This document shows positions 12,813-25,900 of a DNA stretch of 64,000 nucleotides, one piece after another; position 1 is the first letter of the stretch; the number at the start of each line of letters is the position of its first letter. Under the pieces are notes generated by a model. That model was not told the origin of the DNA, did no database searches, and saw only the letters and a program-made list of their open reading frames with translations. The translations under genes were made by a program, and so were the position numbers. Source of the DNA: Callaeas wilsoni (lineage: Eukaryota; Chordata; Aves; Passeriformes; Callaeidae); contig VWPU01009739.1 in the NCBI GenBank assembly GCA_013398955.1, positions 1 through 64,000 on the forward strand. Direction: 5' to 3'.

Positions 12813-15800
12813 CACTTATTGCCGTTTCCTTAGGTCACTTGTCCCTCTGACAGGTTCTCTTTATGGCTACAAGTTTTATACCTCAATAAATAATTTCCTA
12901 AAAGCAGATATTTTTTGGAAAAACTTTCAAGGTTTCTTGGGACTTGGAAGAATTCTGGCCTCATTTTCTGTTCTCAGTGAAGGAAACAGAAACCAGCCTG
13001 AAGCAACTGATGCTGTTTCAGTTTTTCCAGAGTGTAACCACTGGTGATCTGTGGGAGTACAAGTAGTAAGTTGAACCAGGTCACCCTGTTGAGTATTTTC
13101 AGTTTAAGATTAGCTTCAGGACAGGGAAGTCCAATGGGAAATTTGAGAGGTTGACAGTGACCCAGAATGTGTGGAAATTACTCATTCACTTAGTGGAAAT
13201 CAGCATTGATTGACTAACTAACTAATGATATTCTATTTAGTTTGCCCTGCTAATTAGCTCATTCACTTTTCTCAAGTTAATTAGTAAGCCGTAGCCAATA
13301 TTGACAATGTTGGTGGATTGGGTTGTACAAACTTTTTCTCATGCAGGACATCTATATTTGTCACGTATCCCAAAAGATGGATAGAACGTGAGGTACCTGC
13401 ATGGACAAATCAAACAATTGAAGGTTTTTAGCTGGTATAAGTGGACTTAGCACCATGAAATAGCACAGACATATTTAATTATACTGATGGAAGATCTCAG
13501 GAAGTAGATTATGGAGAAATCAGAGGCTGAGGCTAAGGACTGTCTGGGAAAATGTCTTTTATTAACCTGTACAGAGTATATCACAGTCCTGTTCAGCTGC
13601 AGCATTTCTTGAGTATAATCCAGAGGCTGCACATGTTAAAATGCAGTGCTTTTAAGAATTCACCTGCCTTTGTGATAGATATGATTTAAATGCCAAAAAT
13701 AATTTAATAGGTAAATTTTTATATGGCAGTTTATCAATGGAGAGTTGAGGCTGCAGGCAGCTGTCAAGGGAAGGTAAAGACTGTCTTCTTTCATCTGAGA
13801 GCTCATCTTTTGTTTGGTGTCTTTGTTGGAATCACTCTACAGTAGATACATATGAAATAAGATACTTTTGAGCATATGATCTGAATAAACAGATTACACA
13901 GTTTAATCATTTTAGTTCCTGACAATGCGTATTTCAGAACTGAAAGTCAAGAGAGATCAGAAAATTTGCCAAACAGAGCAACAAACCAGCATAGGCATAA
14001 TAATAATGTTTTATTTGTTAACGAGCATCTACTCCCCCAAGGTGAGCAAGTTAACCTAAGTAACATCCAGGGGGGCTTATTTGCGTTCTTATGAGTTTTT
14101 TGTTGCAGCTGTAGCATTTTCTAGTACTGCTTCCCAGTCATTATTTTAACAAATGTAACAACTTCCCATAAATCCCAGCCTCAGAACAGGAAGATTCACC
14201 AGACATCCTCATTACTGCAGCATCCAGGCCACGGCTGGAATGCACAGAGCCTCGGCTATTGGTCTGTGTCATCATTCACATCCCAGAGCAGAACTCCCAA
14301 AGACTGGAAAATGCTAAAATACAAGATGGGATCCCTTGTGGTCCTTACCCCAGTCTTGTATCTCTCTTTACTTACTTCGTTCCCTCTTTCCATACTGCAG
14401 ATCACCCTGTAGCTGTGCCATTTTCCTTTAGAACCGTACCTTAAGCTGTCGCATCTCCCTTTTAACTAAGACCACAGCCATGTGAATTTATCAGAGGGGT
14501 TTGTGCACCTCTCTGCACTGAGATGTCCCAGACAGGGCCTGCCCAGAATCCGGTTTATGGCAGTGAGGTCACCCAAGCTGGAACATGCCGGGGGTCCCGT
14601 CTCTGACCCAGCTTTTCCACTGCCAGGCCGAAGGTGGGATCAGCAGCAGGAATCTCTGTCAGAGTGGGACTTGCTTGGAGATTTGGTTTGGCTGCAGTGA
14701 CTCAGGGAACAGCTCAGTAGGATTCACCTTCTCCATGGCATTTGGCCAGCCCTGCTGGTCAGGACTGCTGGCCTCCCAGAGGATGTCTTGTCTCTATTTT
14801 CCAGTGGAATCCTCAGTATTTCCGAGGCTGCTGCAATACCTGATCAGTTATGTATCAGAAGAAATATTTCCTGTACATATATTTCAGAAGCCAAGTAATT
14901 TTCAGTTTGCCTTCATCTTTTGATGGAATCCACAGGTGACACAACAAAGAGAATGAAAGCGTCAGTATATTTTTGGACAGATCTCTCCACTCATGTTTTC
15001 TTTAGTTCTGGAGCATTAGATAAGCTGAAGATTCTTTATTGTTGTTCATGCAAACTATTGCAACAAAAATAAGACTATACTAAGGCCAAATATTAGCTTT
15101 TATAACTTCTCCATTGCTACTGTGTGATTATGAGAATACTGGGTTTTTCAGAAAATCTGAATAAAGGATTATAAATATATAATTTGTTCATATGATTGGG
15201 ATATGTTTCTCTACTATTTTTATTTTCAATTTTCCACTGAAAGAACCTAGAATATCACTAAATGTGATGATTTTCAATGTTTCACATGGGTTTATAGTTC
15301 ATATTTCTGGAACACTAATGTTCTGAAAACTTCTCACTCTACACTTTAATCCATAATGCATAGCTCCCACTATCTTTTAATCATCTGTCTTGTTTAAATG
15401 TTGCTGGATCCCTGGATATGATATAATATATGAATGTTTCAGAGAAGCTGATGCCAGGCTGCCCTCTAGACACAGAAACTCGCTCAGTGAATGTGCGTGC
15501 AGTGAGTGCTCGGAGACAAACAGCTGCAAGAGGGACTGGGGGCAGTCCTGTTCACCCCATCCCTTCTTGCCAGGGAATGAGCCTGGAAATGAATCTGAGG
15601 CTTTCAAATCACTGCTCTGCGAGCTTCTAAATCTGGCTATTGATGCTGTAGCACCAACACCAAATTTTTCCATCATGTTGCTGCTTTTAAGTTTACAGAG
15701 GATTGAACAGCAATCTATTTATTTCCAGGGAGCCATAAAAATAAGACTTCATATATAAGCCTGAAGCAATCAAATCAGGCCTGCTCTTAATATAAAATTC

Positions 15801-18800
15801 TTTAAGGTTTGAGAGAAGAGGCTAACTTCTCAGAATCATATTACAGAAAGCAATATGATTTATGGATTTGCTTTAACATTGTATAGAATGGCATAAAGTA
15901 CAATATCTAGGAAAGACATGATCCTTCATTAACACTGGGAAAGGGTGCTCAGAGGAGATTCCGTGCAACTGTGATTTAACTTAGTTGTACTGGTTTCATT
16001 CCTGACAGTTGCAAGATGGCAAACATCTTGCTGTATGTAGAAATTATCTGTTCTTCATAGGAAATAAGGGATGATGTATTCAGGACTGTGTCAGCCTTGT
16101 TTCTGGGGAGACATACTTGAGTCCTTACTCTCTCAAACACCCTCTGCGACCTTTCCTGAGCCAGCTAATCTGCGGTACCTTCCTTCTCCTCAAAATAATG
16201 AAAATATTACTTCTTTGTGCCGCAGGAGCTTTTCTGAGTCCTGAGATACTTTATCAGGAATACAGCGGAGCTCTAACAATAAATTTATTTTTCAGTTTGC
16301 ATTTCCAGCCTGTGACTGACTGCGTCAGGGTTTCAGAGCAATACCGTAACTTCCCAGGGCACCCACTGTCTCCACAGGGATTTTTGCAGCTATTGTATGA
16401 TTTATGAAGGGGTAGCTGCCATCCTGCATCCTGTGACTCCTTCTGCTGCTCTTGAATGGCAAGCACAAGGCCTGGGTGCCAAGTCACAGAGAAGATTGTC
16501 TAGCAGGAGCAGCTGCTGCTTGGCAGCTGCAGCACCAGAGCAGCTTTGGAGCTGCCCATGGCTCTGTCACATGTTTCAGCCACCAAGAGACTGCCTTGGC
16601 TTCTTTGTCCTTTAGCGATGCCATTTGCTAGTAAACATTCTTTGGTTCTTTGCAATTTTTCATGTTATGCATAAGCCCTTGGTTTGCCAATGGGGGATTC
16701 AAAAGTATCATTTTCATGTGGAAAGAAGGGCTCTGAGCTTTAAAAAGTGGCAAAAGTTGTAGAAATGTTGGTGCAAGATGATTTGCATGAAGCAAAATAT
16801 TTCGAGAATATAAGTTCAATTTGAAAATAATTGCTAATCTGTCATTCGAAGTTATGTTTTATAAATAGGAAACAAATAGAAAAGCTCAATCATGTCTAGT
16901 GCTCTGCTGAAAATCAGGTCCCTGAATGGATCTCAGACTGGTTTCTAGAAAATTTAAGAGCACTTGGAAAATGAGGGTACTTGGATTTTGCAGAGTGAGT
17001 GTTTCTATAACTGGTTTTATGGACTATAAATAATTAAATGAACAAATATGTTATTTGACTTTCCATTCAAACAAAAAGCATAAAAAAAGCAATCTCCGTA
17101 TGTTTAAGCCCAACTAAAGCTTTCTACTTCCATACTGATTGTTTTGAAGCAGTTCATAGCTGACTTGTCAAAAATTATTAGAAATGCATTATACACTATT
17201 TACAGTGGAGTGTTCAGCCTTCAAATAGTTGTGGATGAAAAAAAAAACCACAAAATATTTCCTTTTTGTATAAGCCTTTTATCAAATACATTGTCCTGCA
17301 AAGGTTTCAGGACTAAATTTATTTTCCAAATAGACATGAAAGTGGTTTTTATGCACATTAATTTCAGATTTTCTTCTGTCACTTCTTAGTTCTAAATACA
17401 AATTCAGCATAAAAATGTCAAGTGTTTCTTTTAGTTTTCTTTTTTATTCCCAAAGTGAAGAAAAATAGGAGTTTTTTTACACGAACTAGAAATTTAGTGG
17501 CTGTGAAAGAGCACTGGTTGAGAGCACAGGTAATTTCATTGGGTACTTGCCTTTTAATTTGTCTAAAGAGTTAACACCAAATTTTCCATCCAGGTTCCAT
17601 TGGCTTAATTTCAAGGTATATGCTCACCTAATAGTGGGCATTGTTGATGAAACAAAGAAAGATTGCTCCATCGGAGTTTGACCCCTTGTGTTTGACTGTG
17701 ATTAATCCTGCCTGTCCATATATTAGCCCAAAAACCCATTTTCAAACTGCTTTGGCCCCCTCTAGCAGATTCTCAGCATTACCCTCTAGATGTTCCACAA
17801 ATTCAGATTTTGTTCTGTGTAATAGGGTTAAGCTGCAAAAATGGGTAAAGGTTTCAAGGTGGAGTTTAACTCAATGCTGTTTCTGGAACTGAGGTAGGAG
17901 CTAGGAAATCGTGGTAAAATGGCATTTCTTCACAAGGAGCAGCATCAATAACAGTGAGCGAATGAGGGGGTTCATGACCACTGATAGCATTGAGAGCAAA
18001 TTAATTTATGTTTGACCCCTGAATCAGGCCAAAGTAGAATTTATCTGCCTTTGCTGCCGTGTCACTGGAGCTTCCTCTGCCAGCTGACCCATCGAAAGGT
18101 GTTATAAAATAACAATTAAGGAATGTGCTGGGTGAAACTGAGGGGTTGGAGGGGAAGCTTCCTTGGGAAAGGGGACAGTTGGAAAAAAACCTGCTTTTTT
18201 CTCTGTGTACCATTCTCTGTGGCCATCAAGTGCTGGATTAAGGACAGGCTTCTTTCTCTGTAACAAAAATGGCAATTTCTGTCTGTATTTTCCTGGGTTT
18301 GGGTAGTAGAAGGCCTCACATCACCCAAGGTCAAGAGATAGTAGAAGGGAAAATTTAGGAGTCTGCTCTTCTAAATCTTTTCTCCTAGACAAGAACGGAT
18401 GATGAGACAAAGCAGTGCCTGTGTCAGGCCCAGATAGCAGAACTTCATCCCTCATTCCCCACAAGAAGGAAAAGAGTGGCATGTACATTTTTAACCCAAA
18501 TTCCCGCCATATATATGTCCTGGGGTTTGGGACAATTTGGTTGTTGTGTTTGTTTTTCTTTTGGCTTGTAAGATGGCTCCTAACAGCAGAAGTTGGAAGA
18601 TGGGATTTCCCAATTTTTGTCTCATTTCTATTCATCTCTGTTTCCTTGGAGATGTTCCAAAAAAGAAATATTAAACTATCCTAGTGCACTGAATTCAGAT
18701 GGAGCTCCTTCCTCAGACACAAGTCCCATCGGAGGGGCTCACGGAGAGGTTTCTCTGGCACTGACAGTTGGAAATTACCATGTTTCAGAAGTACTTACAA

Positions 18801-21800
18801 TTCCCCTGCTTAACACAGGGGAGAAGATCCTGCATTGAGGGAAGAACAGAGAGAAAACCTTTTGCAGATAGACGAGAGACACACAATGTGTTTTCTCCTC
18901 AGCTTGTTTTTGCTGCTCTTAGTTTTTAATATGCTGATCTTGAATCTTGATCTCTACTAATCCTAAAAAAATGACCAAAGCGATTATTTGAAATTATACA
19001 CAGCAAAGCCTGTTATCTTTTATTTAATCCATCTCTTCATACAGCTACCTTGCCCATTCAGAATTCATCCTAAATCATATATTTTAAGCAGTATCAAAAG
19101 GAATTAGTCATCCCCACACTGAAGTTGTGACCAGCAGGCATTGATTCTTGTTATGTTTCAGTTTACATCTTCCTTTTTCAGTGCATGACAAAAGGGCATT
19201 GGCTTAATTACCTGTGATGTTCCCAACTGGAGGGGAAAAGTTCTCAGTTTGAACCTGCTAATAAAAAGCAAACATGCTTATTGTAAACCACTTCATTGTC
19301 TTTTCCCTCCTGGCTGACATTTATGAATTGCCTTCACAGGAGCCTGGGTTGGGTTTATCGAGTACAGATAACAGAATAACCTTATATATGAACTACAAGT
19401 ATAAACACTGTCATTGGTGTGCTCCTCAGGATTTCGTGCCAAAATATGGAAAACTACATGCACTGCTAACAGAAAGATGATGGCCTACTTGATATCTTGC
19501 TTTCTATTCCTTTTGGGATCTGAAAGGGATTTTGAAATACTGCAGCTTGCAGAAGTGACAAGGGGGGTGTTTGGCCTTTCTGCTGCAAACTTGCCTTTGC
19601 TTCCACACCTACTTGAGGGCACTGAGGCTGCACCACTGTCCAGAAGGGATGGCAGGATCCGAGTTTTGCATCTTCATCCCACATTTAATTTTTGAATAGA
19701 TATAGATCCACATTCCTAGGGCACAGTCAGTCACTGTAGTGCAATATTCAGCATCACCTCACTTCCAAAGGGTTCTGTGGGTGTTCAGACAAGCCCCAGT
19801 AGAAGAAAGTAGATCAGGTACACAAAATGGTGCAAATATTATCCAGGTTACGTATCACTAAAGCTTTTCAGAAATCAGTATGTCTGCTGGGAATTGTATA
19901 TTCTCTCACAAGAGGTTTGACCACAGAATTCAGATTTTATGTTCAGCATCATAAATTTCTTGCTAAGCCTTAGGCAGAAATTTTTCTCACAGAAATATGA
20001 TTTCTGTTGTAGACGAACACTGGAACACTATAAAAGACTCGTTTTGTAATGAACCTGCTTGCCTTGAAAACAAGTAAACACAATTTTAGAGCTTTTCCTC
20101 TAAATATGTAAGGCAGACTCTCCCCTGCTTGTGACTCTTCTTATTTAGTCCTCTCCTTCAGCAGCAAGAAAAGAAAACATGAAAAACTTCTCTCTGTTAA
20201 AGCACCGTTCCCTTCTTGTTGCTTCTTTTCTTTTTCTCCCCTGTGTTTCCTGTTAATGTTTCTAATGTAGCCGGGTACTTATTCCATGCCGTACTTCACC
20301 ACTGATGGGCAGAACAGAGGTTTGTTTTAGTGGTGAAAACAGACATTCTAGTAACTACTGCTACTACCTGCACTTAGGAGACCTCCCTAGCTTACCTGTA
20401 CATTTCTTTTATGGCAAGTAGGCTGAAAATTGCTACTCAGGAAACCCACCAAAAGTGAAGGTTTGGCTCTTTTTCTGAATTTAAAGAAAAAGAAAAAGGA
20501 AACCTACTTTTGTTGAAATTGTTACTGATTTTTTATTCTGTCTGACCAACGATATGAACCCTAGCATCAATTTAAACTTGATTTAGACTATGAATTACGA
20601 GATTTTAATTAGATGAGGTGGTTGTAAACTGCTGATTTTTTCCTCCAATGGAAAGTGGTGCTTAAATGAAACCATTAATGCAGGCTACTTCTAACTCCAT
20701 TGTACCAGGGAAAGCTTTCCAGGCATAGCACACTGTGTTTAGTATCACTTTAGAATTCTATAAATCTTTGATCAGCTTTTATTTAATCTTTGTCTAAATT
20801 GGAAGATAGCAATGGTCCCTTAAGATTTTGTATGGAGTTGAATGAAATTTAATAAGGCGCCTGACAGTTATTTGATTGTGATTCGTAGCATTTTCATTTT
20901 AGAGACTTAAGCAATACTGACCTCAAAAGGACTGTCATTCAGACTAGGTGGAGGGTGGGGAAATCAAATATTTTATTCTTCTTTGTTCCAGTCCTTTTTA
21001 CTTGATAAGCCCTTAATAAAAGTAGGAATGAAGTCCTTGCCAATTCCTAGACCAATTCTCTATTCAGAGACAGCAGATTCATTTCTGGAACATTTTAGAG
21101 TGGGAAATGCAAAACGAGACAACATCCAAATGGCTTTGCATTGACAGCCCTGACAGACTGTATAAATCTGGAGTAGAGAGGAGCTAGGACGTGGCATGGC
21201 ATGGGTTGCTTCCTGGGGGACCCCCTGGTGAATTTGGAGGTGCCCAGCGCAGCCCGTGGGTTACCCTGAGCTCCAGGAGGTCCTGCAGCCCACCCGGGCA
21301 GAGACGGTGGGGTTGATGTGCCCAATTATTCCAGCCTGGTGCACAACTCAGAGGGCTGAGAGAATGAGCCTGACCTCTTGCAAAGTCTCCATTTCTGGCT
21401 CTCGGAGCTGCCTCTCTCCCAGGCTCACGGAGATGCCATCTCCATTATTTAAGCACAATTGCATTAGTGACGAGCTGCTTCCCTCAATTAGTTTTGACAT
21501 GAGGTAATTTTATGGCTCCAAGTATACTTATCTTTGACTCCTGATGGATTTCCCTATGTCCTTGTTTACTACCTAAACCACCTTTTCTTTTCTTTTTACA
21601 TTTGCTCAGTGTTTCAATTTTAATCACAGTTCTGTATTATTATTATTTGCATTACTCTAATGGCTAAATGTCAAGGCCCCATTGCATTACACACAATAAA
21701 ATATATTAACTATCTTTTTAAATCATTGACAGACTGCTGCTATGTCACTGTGCTTACAAGAGTTCGCTTCAATAAAAATGAACTGTTTATTTTCTATTTG

Positions 21801-22732
21801 CAAGTGAAACAATCAAGGAGCAAGAAGAATGAAAAGTGAGTGGAAAGAGTTGGTTTTAGGCAGAGATTTAATTGGAGTCAGTGACTGAGTACTTGATATT
21901 GTGCTGCCTTGAAACAGATGAACTTCACTGAATATCATGAGCAAATGTAAGGATCTTTATGAGGCAAAACTACTGTAGGAGCATAAAAACGGGCATCTGG
22001 CCCAAATGTTTGCTGCTCCAGTACCCAGTCTCTGACAGTAGCTGCTCTGCAAGTATGACAGACAGACAAGCTGCCCTGCAGAATTCCCATTCCAGTCTCT
22101 AACAGCAGTTAACTTAAACGAATAAGGGGTAATATCCTTTAGAAAACCCATGCTTGGGAGATTATTCTGGCATGCTGCACAAAGAAGGTGCTTTACAGAA
22201 ATATTTGGACAGGTTATTTACATCTGTTTGCCTATATTTATGTGTATCTTATGCTGCTTGTTTGAAAGCGTGGGAGGCAGAAAAACAGAGTATCAGTATT
22301 CAAGGCTGGAATTCCTTTCATTCTGGATGCAATTCTGGCACTATGCTCCCCACTCAGGGAAGCGTTTCCCTTACTGTTAGCTTCAATAACTTGAAGAGTT
22401 CTGTTCAGCTCAGTTTGACCTCTCCTACAGTTAGGACGGTGGCCAAGGACCATCATCAGATGCTTTTTGTGTACACTTGGAATAGCCACTTTGAATAAGG
22501 TTTTCAGTGCCACTTAGCTGACAGGGAGCCTGGGTTCAAAAAGGGATCTGGACACTTCTGGATGGTTCTGAAAGCTTTTAAGTGGCAGTAAATAAAGATA
22601 AGTAAAAAGGAGACATTTCTAACAGCACCACCGACCTCCTTTCCATTATTCTGCTGTACATATGCCTCTGGATCTTTGGGAATCTAGAACTCTGGAACTA
22701 AGAGTGGGAAATAGTAACACAATAGAAAATAG
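12813..22732. other. unique noncoding sequence, no gene seen
   Basis: About 10 kb without a supportable gene. Open frames reach 122 codons (15390-15758) but lack domains. Sub-regions with an enhancer-like look are 13196-13310, which contains the perfect palindrome GCTAATTAGC at 13249-13258 and a second TTAATTAG nearby, and 21440-21780, which is rich in octamer-like ATTTGCAT and TAAT cores. Both are inferences from motif content. Confidence 0.55.
13196..13310. promoter_or_regulatory. candidate homeodomain-site cluster
   Basis: The palindrome GCTAATTAGC (13249-13258) and TTAATTAG about 22 bases further on, together with an inverted CCAAT-type site, lie inside repeat-free sequence. LIM-, paired- and Q50-type homeodomain proteins bind TAATTA cores. 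There is no conservation data, so this is suggestive only. Confidence 0.25.
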
Positions 22733-22905
22733 TCATAGAGTCATAGAATAATTTAGGCTGGAATTTGATATCATCAAGTGCAATGATTAATCCAGCACCA
22801 CCACCATGTTCAGTGCCAAACCATGTCCTCAAGGGCCATATCCACACATTTTTTAATCACTTCTAGAGATGGTGAGTCCACCACTTCCCTGGGCAGGTAG
22901 GTTGG
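22733..22905 (-). mobile_element. CR1 LINE 3' end fragment
   Basis: On the plus strand the block starts with TCATAGAGTCATAGAA, the reverse complement of the 8-base tail repeat that ends avian CR1 elements. It continues with diverged CR1 3' sequence, including GGTGAGTCCACCACTTCCCT, and fades after about 22905. It is a short 5'-truncated insertion, old enough to be noticeably diverged. Confidence 0.88.
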
Positions 22906-25900
22906 TATCAAACCCCTCTGCAGGCTCCCAGCTGGTCCATATTTGGGGCAGTGGTTCCAACTCATTGTAAATGACCACAAGTTTTTTAAATGTCACAAAA
23001 TCAAGAATTTACTTTCTATTCCAGTGAGGAGGCAACCTAATACTAAAATTCAGCAACATGTGGAGGCTTACTGCACTTTAAAAGAACATTCACTCAGCAG
23101 TAAATCAAAGGAAGACAATTGCTCGCTGGTGCCATGTCTTGCAAGGTTGTTCCTCTTCCTCAGGAGTCTATTCCTGACAAAAACCTGATTCTACTTCCCT
23201 AGTATTGGGGTATATTTGGAATGAACATCATCACAGGCTATCACATTTTGAATTTAATTCAGAAGTCTCAGCGTTCTGGAAACTGAATTCAGCTCTCCTT
23301 TTCAGTAGTGCTCTTTCAGAACTATGAGTGTTCAGGTGTGTTCCTCACTCAGAGAGACTCTGCATTAAATCTGTAAATATGCACAGCTGATTGCCAATAA
23401 CATTAATGGGAACTGCCCCTGTATTCATAGGAGAGAACAGAAATTGTGCCTTCAGGTTTGCTATTTCTTAACAACAGTAATGATGCTTGGAGGGCAGTAT
23501 TACTTTAAGAACAGAGCCCATTTAATTTGCTTGGACTTTGAAATCTTCTGGTAGAGAGTAATTGCCTGACACACAGCTCCTAGGAGGTGAATTTAAATGA
23601 AATACATTTTCCAAGCTGCAAAGCAAAATTACTAAATGCCTGATTAGAAGATCTGTGTCACTAGTACTGCTTCATTATGAGGAGTCTCTTAAAAATTTCA
23701 TATCAACACTTGCCTTTCACAGTCCACAGCCTGGTGCCTATTAAGGCACAGAACAAACCGTATCTTCTTGTCTGACACGGAACGGGGCAGAGATCAGTAC
23801 TGACCTGTGTTTGTAGCGTACCAGGAAGCCCATGGAAGAGGACAAATCCATGGCATGGACCTAGGAAAGCACTGCATGAACATCCTCAGCTGTGCAGGGC
23901 TGAGCTGCTCTTTTCAGGGCTGTGGGAGAATGTTGTGGTTGTTGGAGTGGTTTCTTTCTTTCCCCTTAAAAGGAAAGATATAAAAGACTACGAATTTACA
24001 ATTTTCAAATAAATGAGAAAAAAAAATGCCCAAACATAAACTATAAAGAAGGCAGGGATTTCTGCACAGGAAAATGGCTCTGGCCATCAGGCACATCTCT
24101 TAGGAGTCATGGAGGATTTCTCTTATTTATTCTTCCTTACTTGATTTTCATTTCAGTCTACCAAGCAACTGGTTGTTGTGTCCTTGAGTGGTTATTCTTG
24201 AGGCAAGCCTCCAAATTTCAGACATATAAGGCTGGGGAAAAGTCTAAGGCTTGATTCGTTGTCATACTTATGTCTATTTAAGTTAGGGATAATCAAGGAT
24301 GCCCCAAATTCAGGATTATGAATTAATAATTAAGCTCAATGTCCATTTCAGAGGTTAACCACTTAGAATTTAGGTTGAATTCCTCTTCTAATAGAGTTTT
24401 CAAGGCTAAAGAGTTGCAGCCAACTAGCGAAATTGCAAATGAAGCATTAATTAATTTAATTTTATTAAAATAATATTTTAGTGATCAAATGACCATGATT
24501 TTTCTCTCCCTAGCTGTTAATTTATAGTGAAGAAAGAGCTGTTTAGAACAGCATGTGCAATTCATATACTTAATTTCTGATAATCTCTGAAGAATCTCAC
24601 TTGTGTTCAGTGCATAGATTTTGACTGAAAACTGGCTAATTAAAATGAACTACACAAGATTCCTATGTCTGAATCCATTTCTTAGTTTTCTTCTGAACCT
24701 TTTTCAGTAGAGGGAAAGGAAGCTGTGTTATCAGAATGCAGTAGGATTTTTTTATAGTGTTGCACAGTTTTTTTATAATGTGACATTATACAGCAGCCTC
24801 ATTATATTCAACTCAACAATGTGTTGCTCAGCCATGAGCTTGATGGCTTCATGGAGCATGGGGTGAGTTCAATTCCTCTTTCTAAAGGAGATGCATCTTG
24901 CTTCACTGCTTATTTTCTGAACTTTAAAAGATGCAACTTTACAAAATATTCTACAGCTCCTGCTCAGGGGGAATAGAAAGTGGCTCAGTGACAGACTGCA
25001 GTGGAGGCCATTATGAGGAAAGCCACGCTGTTCTGGGTTAGAGAACACCTCTCCTTTCTTTAACCTTCCATTGCCTTCATTTTTGGAATGAATAGCCCCT
25101 ACAACCTCTGATATTTAAATCTCAAAGCAGTGCTGCTCATACTACGCTGTCTTGACTTTCTCCTCTATTTTGTGTCCCATCACGACTACGTGTCCTTTCA
25201 CTGTACGTTTTCCCAAATTGGCTTGTCCCCATTAAAGAGTATTATCAGTTACACTTCAAACCACACACTGAGCTTGTCACTCCCGCTTGCTTGTAATTGC
25301 AGCTCCCTATCCAGAATCTCAGAGGTGCCCCGTGCCCAGCACACAGACTGGTGGGATCCTCATGCTGGGAGGGGACAGCTGGAAAAAATGAGGAAACTTC
25401 CTATTGCCTGGAACTGGCAGGTTGAAAACGAGCTGCAGTGACACTGACAGAGGTGACGTGAGAAGAGTTTTGGGCCAAATTTACTATTATGCCCAAAACA
25501 CAGAAGTTCCCAAAAAGCGTATTTGTGGTTAGAACATATACTTTCACATTTTGAAATTTTACTGAAGACAGAAATTCCTCTGTGTGTGTGAAGAATGTTA
25601 GAGCTGTTGTAGGCTTGTTCATTTTAATGGCTTGGAAGAAGCTTACCGGAAGCAGTAGGCCAGGGGACTGCAGTGTCTCTGGCTTTCACTGCTCAGTCTG
25701 CTCACAAGGACATGATCAAGCCACTTAAATCCTCGCAGGACCTGCATCTGCTGTCTTCCCAAAGGCAGTTTCCATTGTTGAAGGAATGAAAACTCAAAGA
25801 GGACATAAAGCAGCTTCATTTAATAGCATTCTAATTCCTAAATTTCCTTAGAGAATGACAGCATTTATCAAAACTACTTCAGTGTTGTTTCTCTTCTGTG

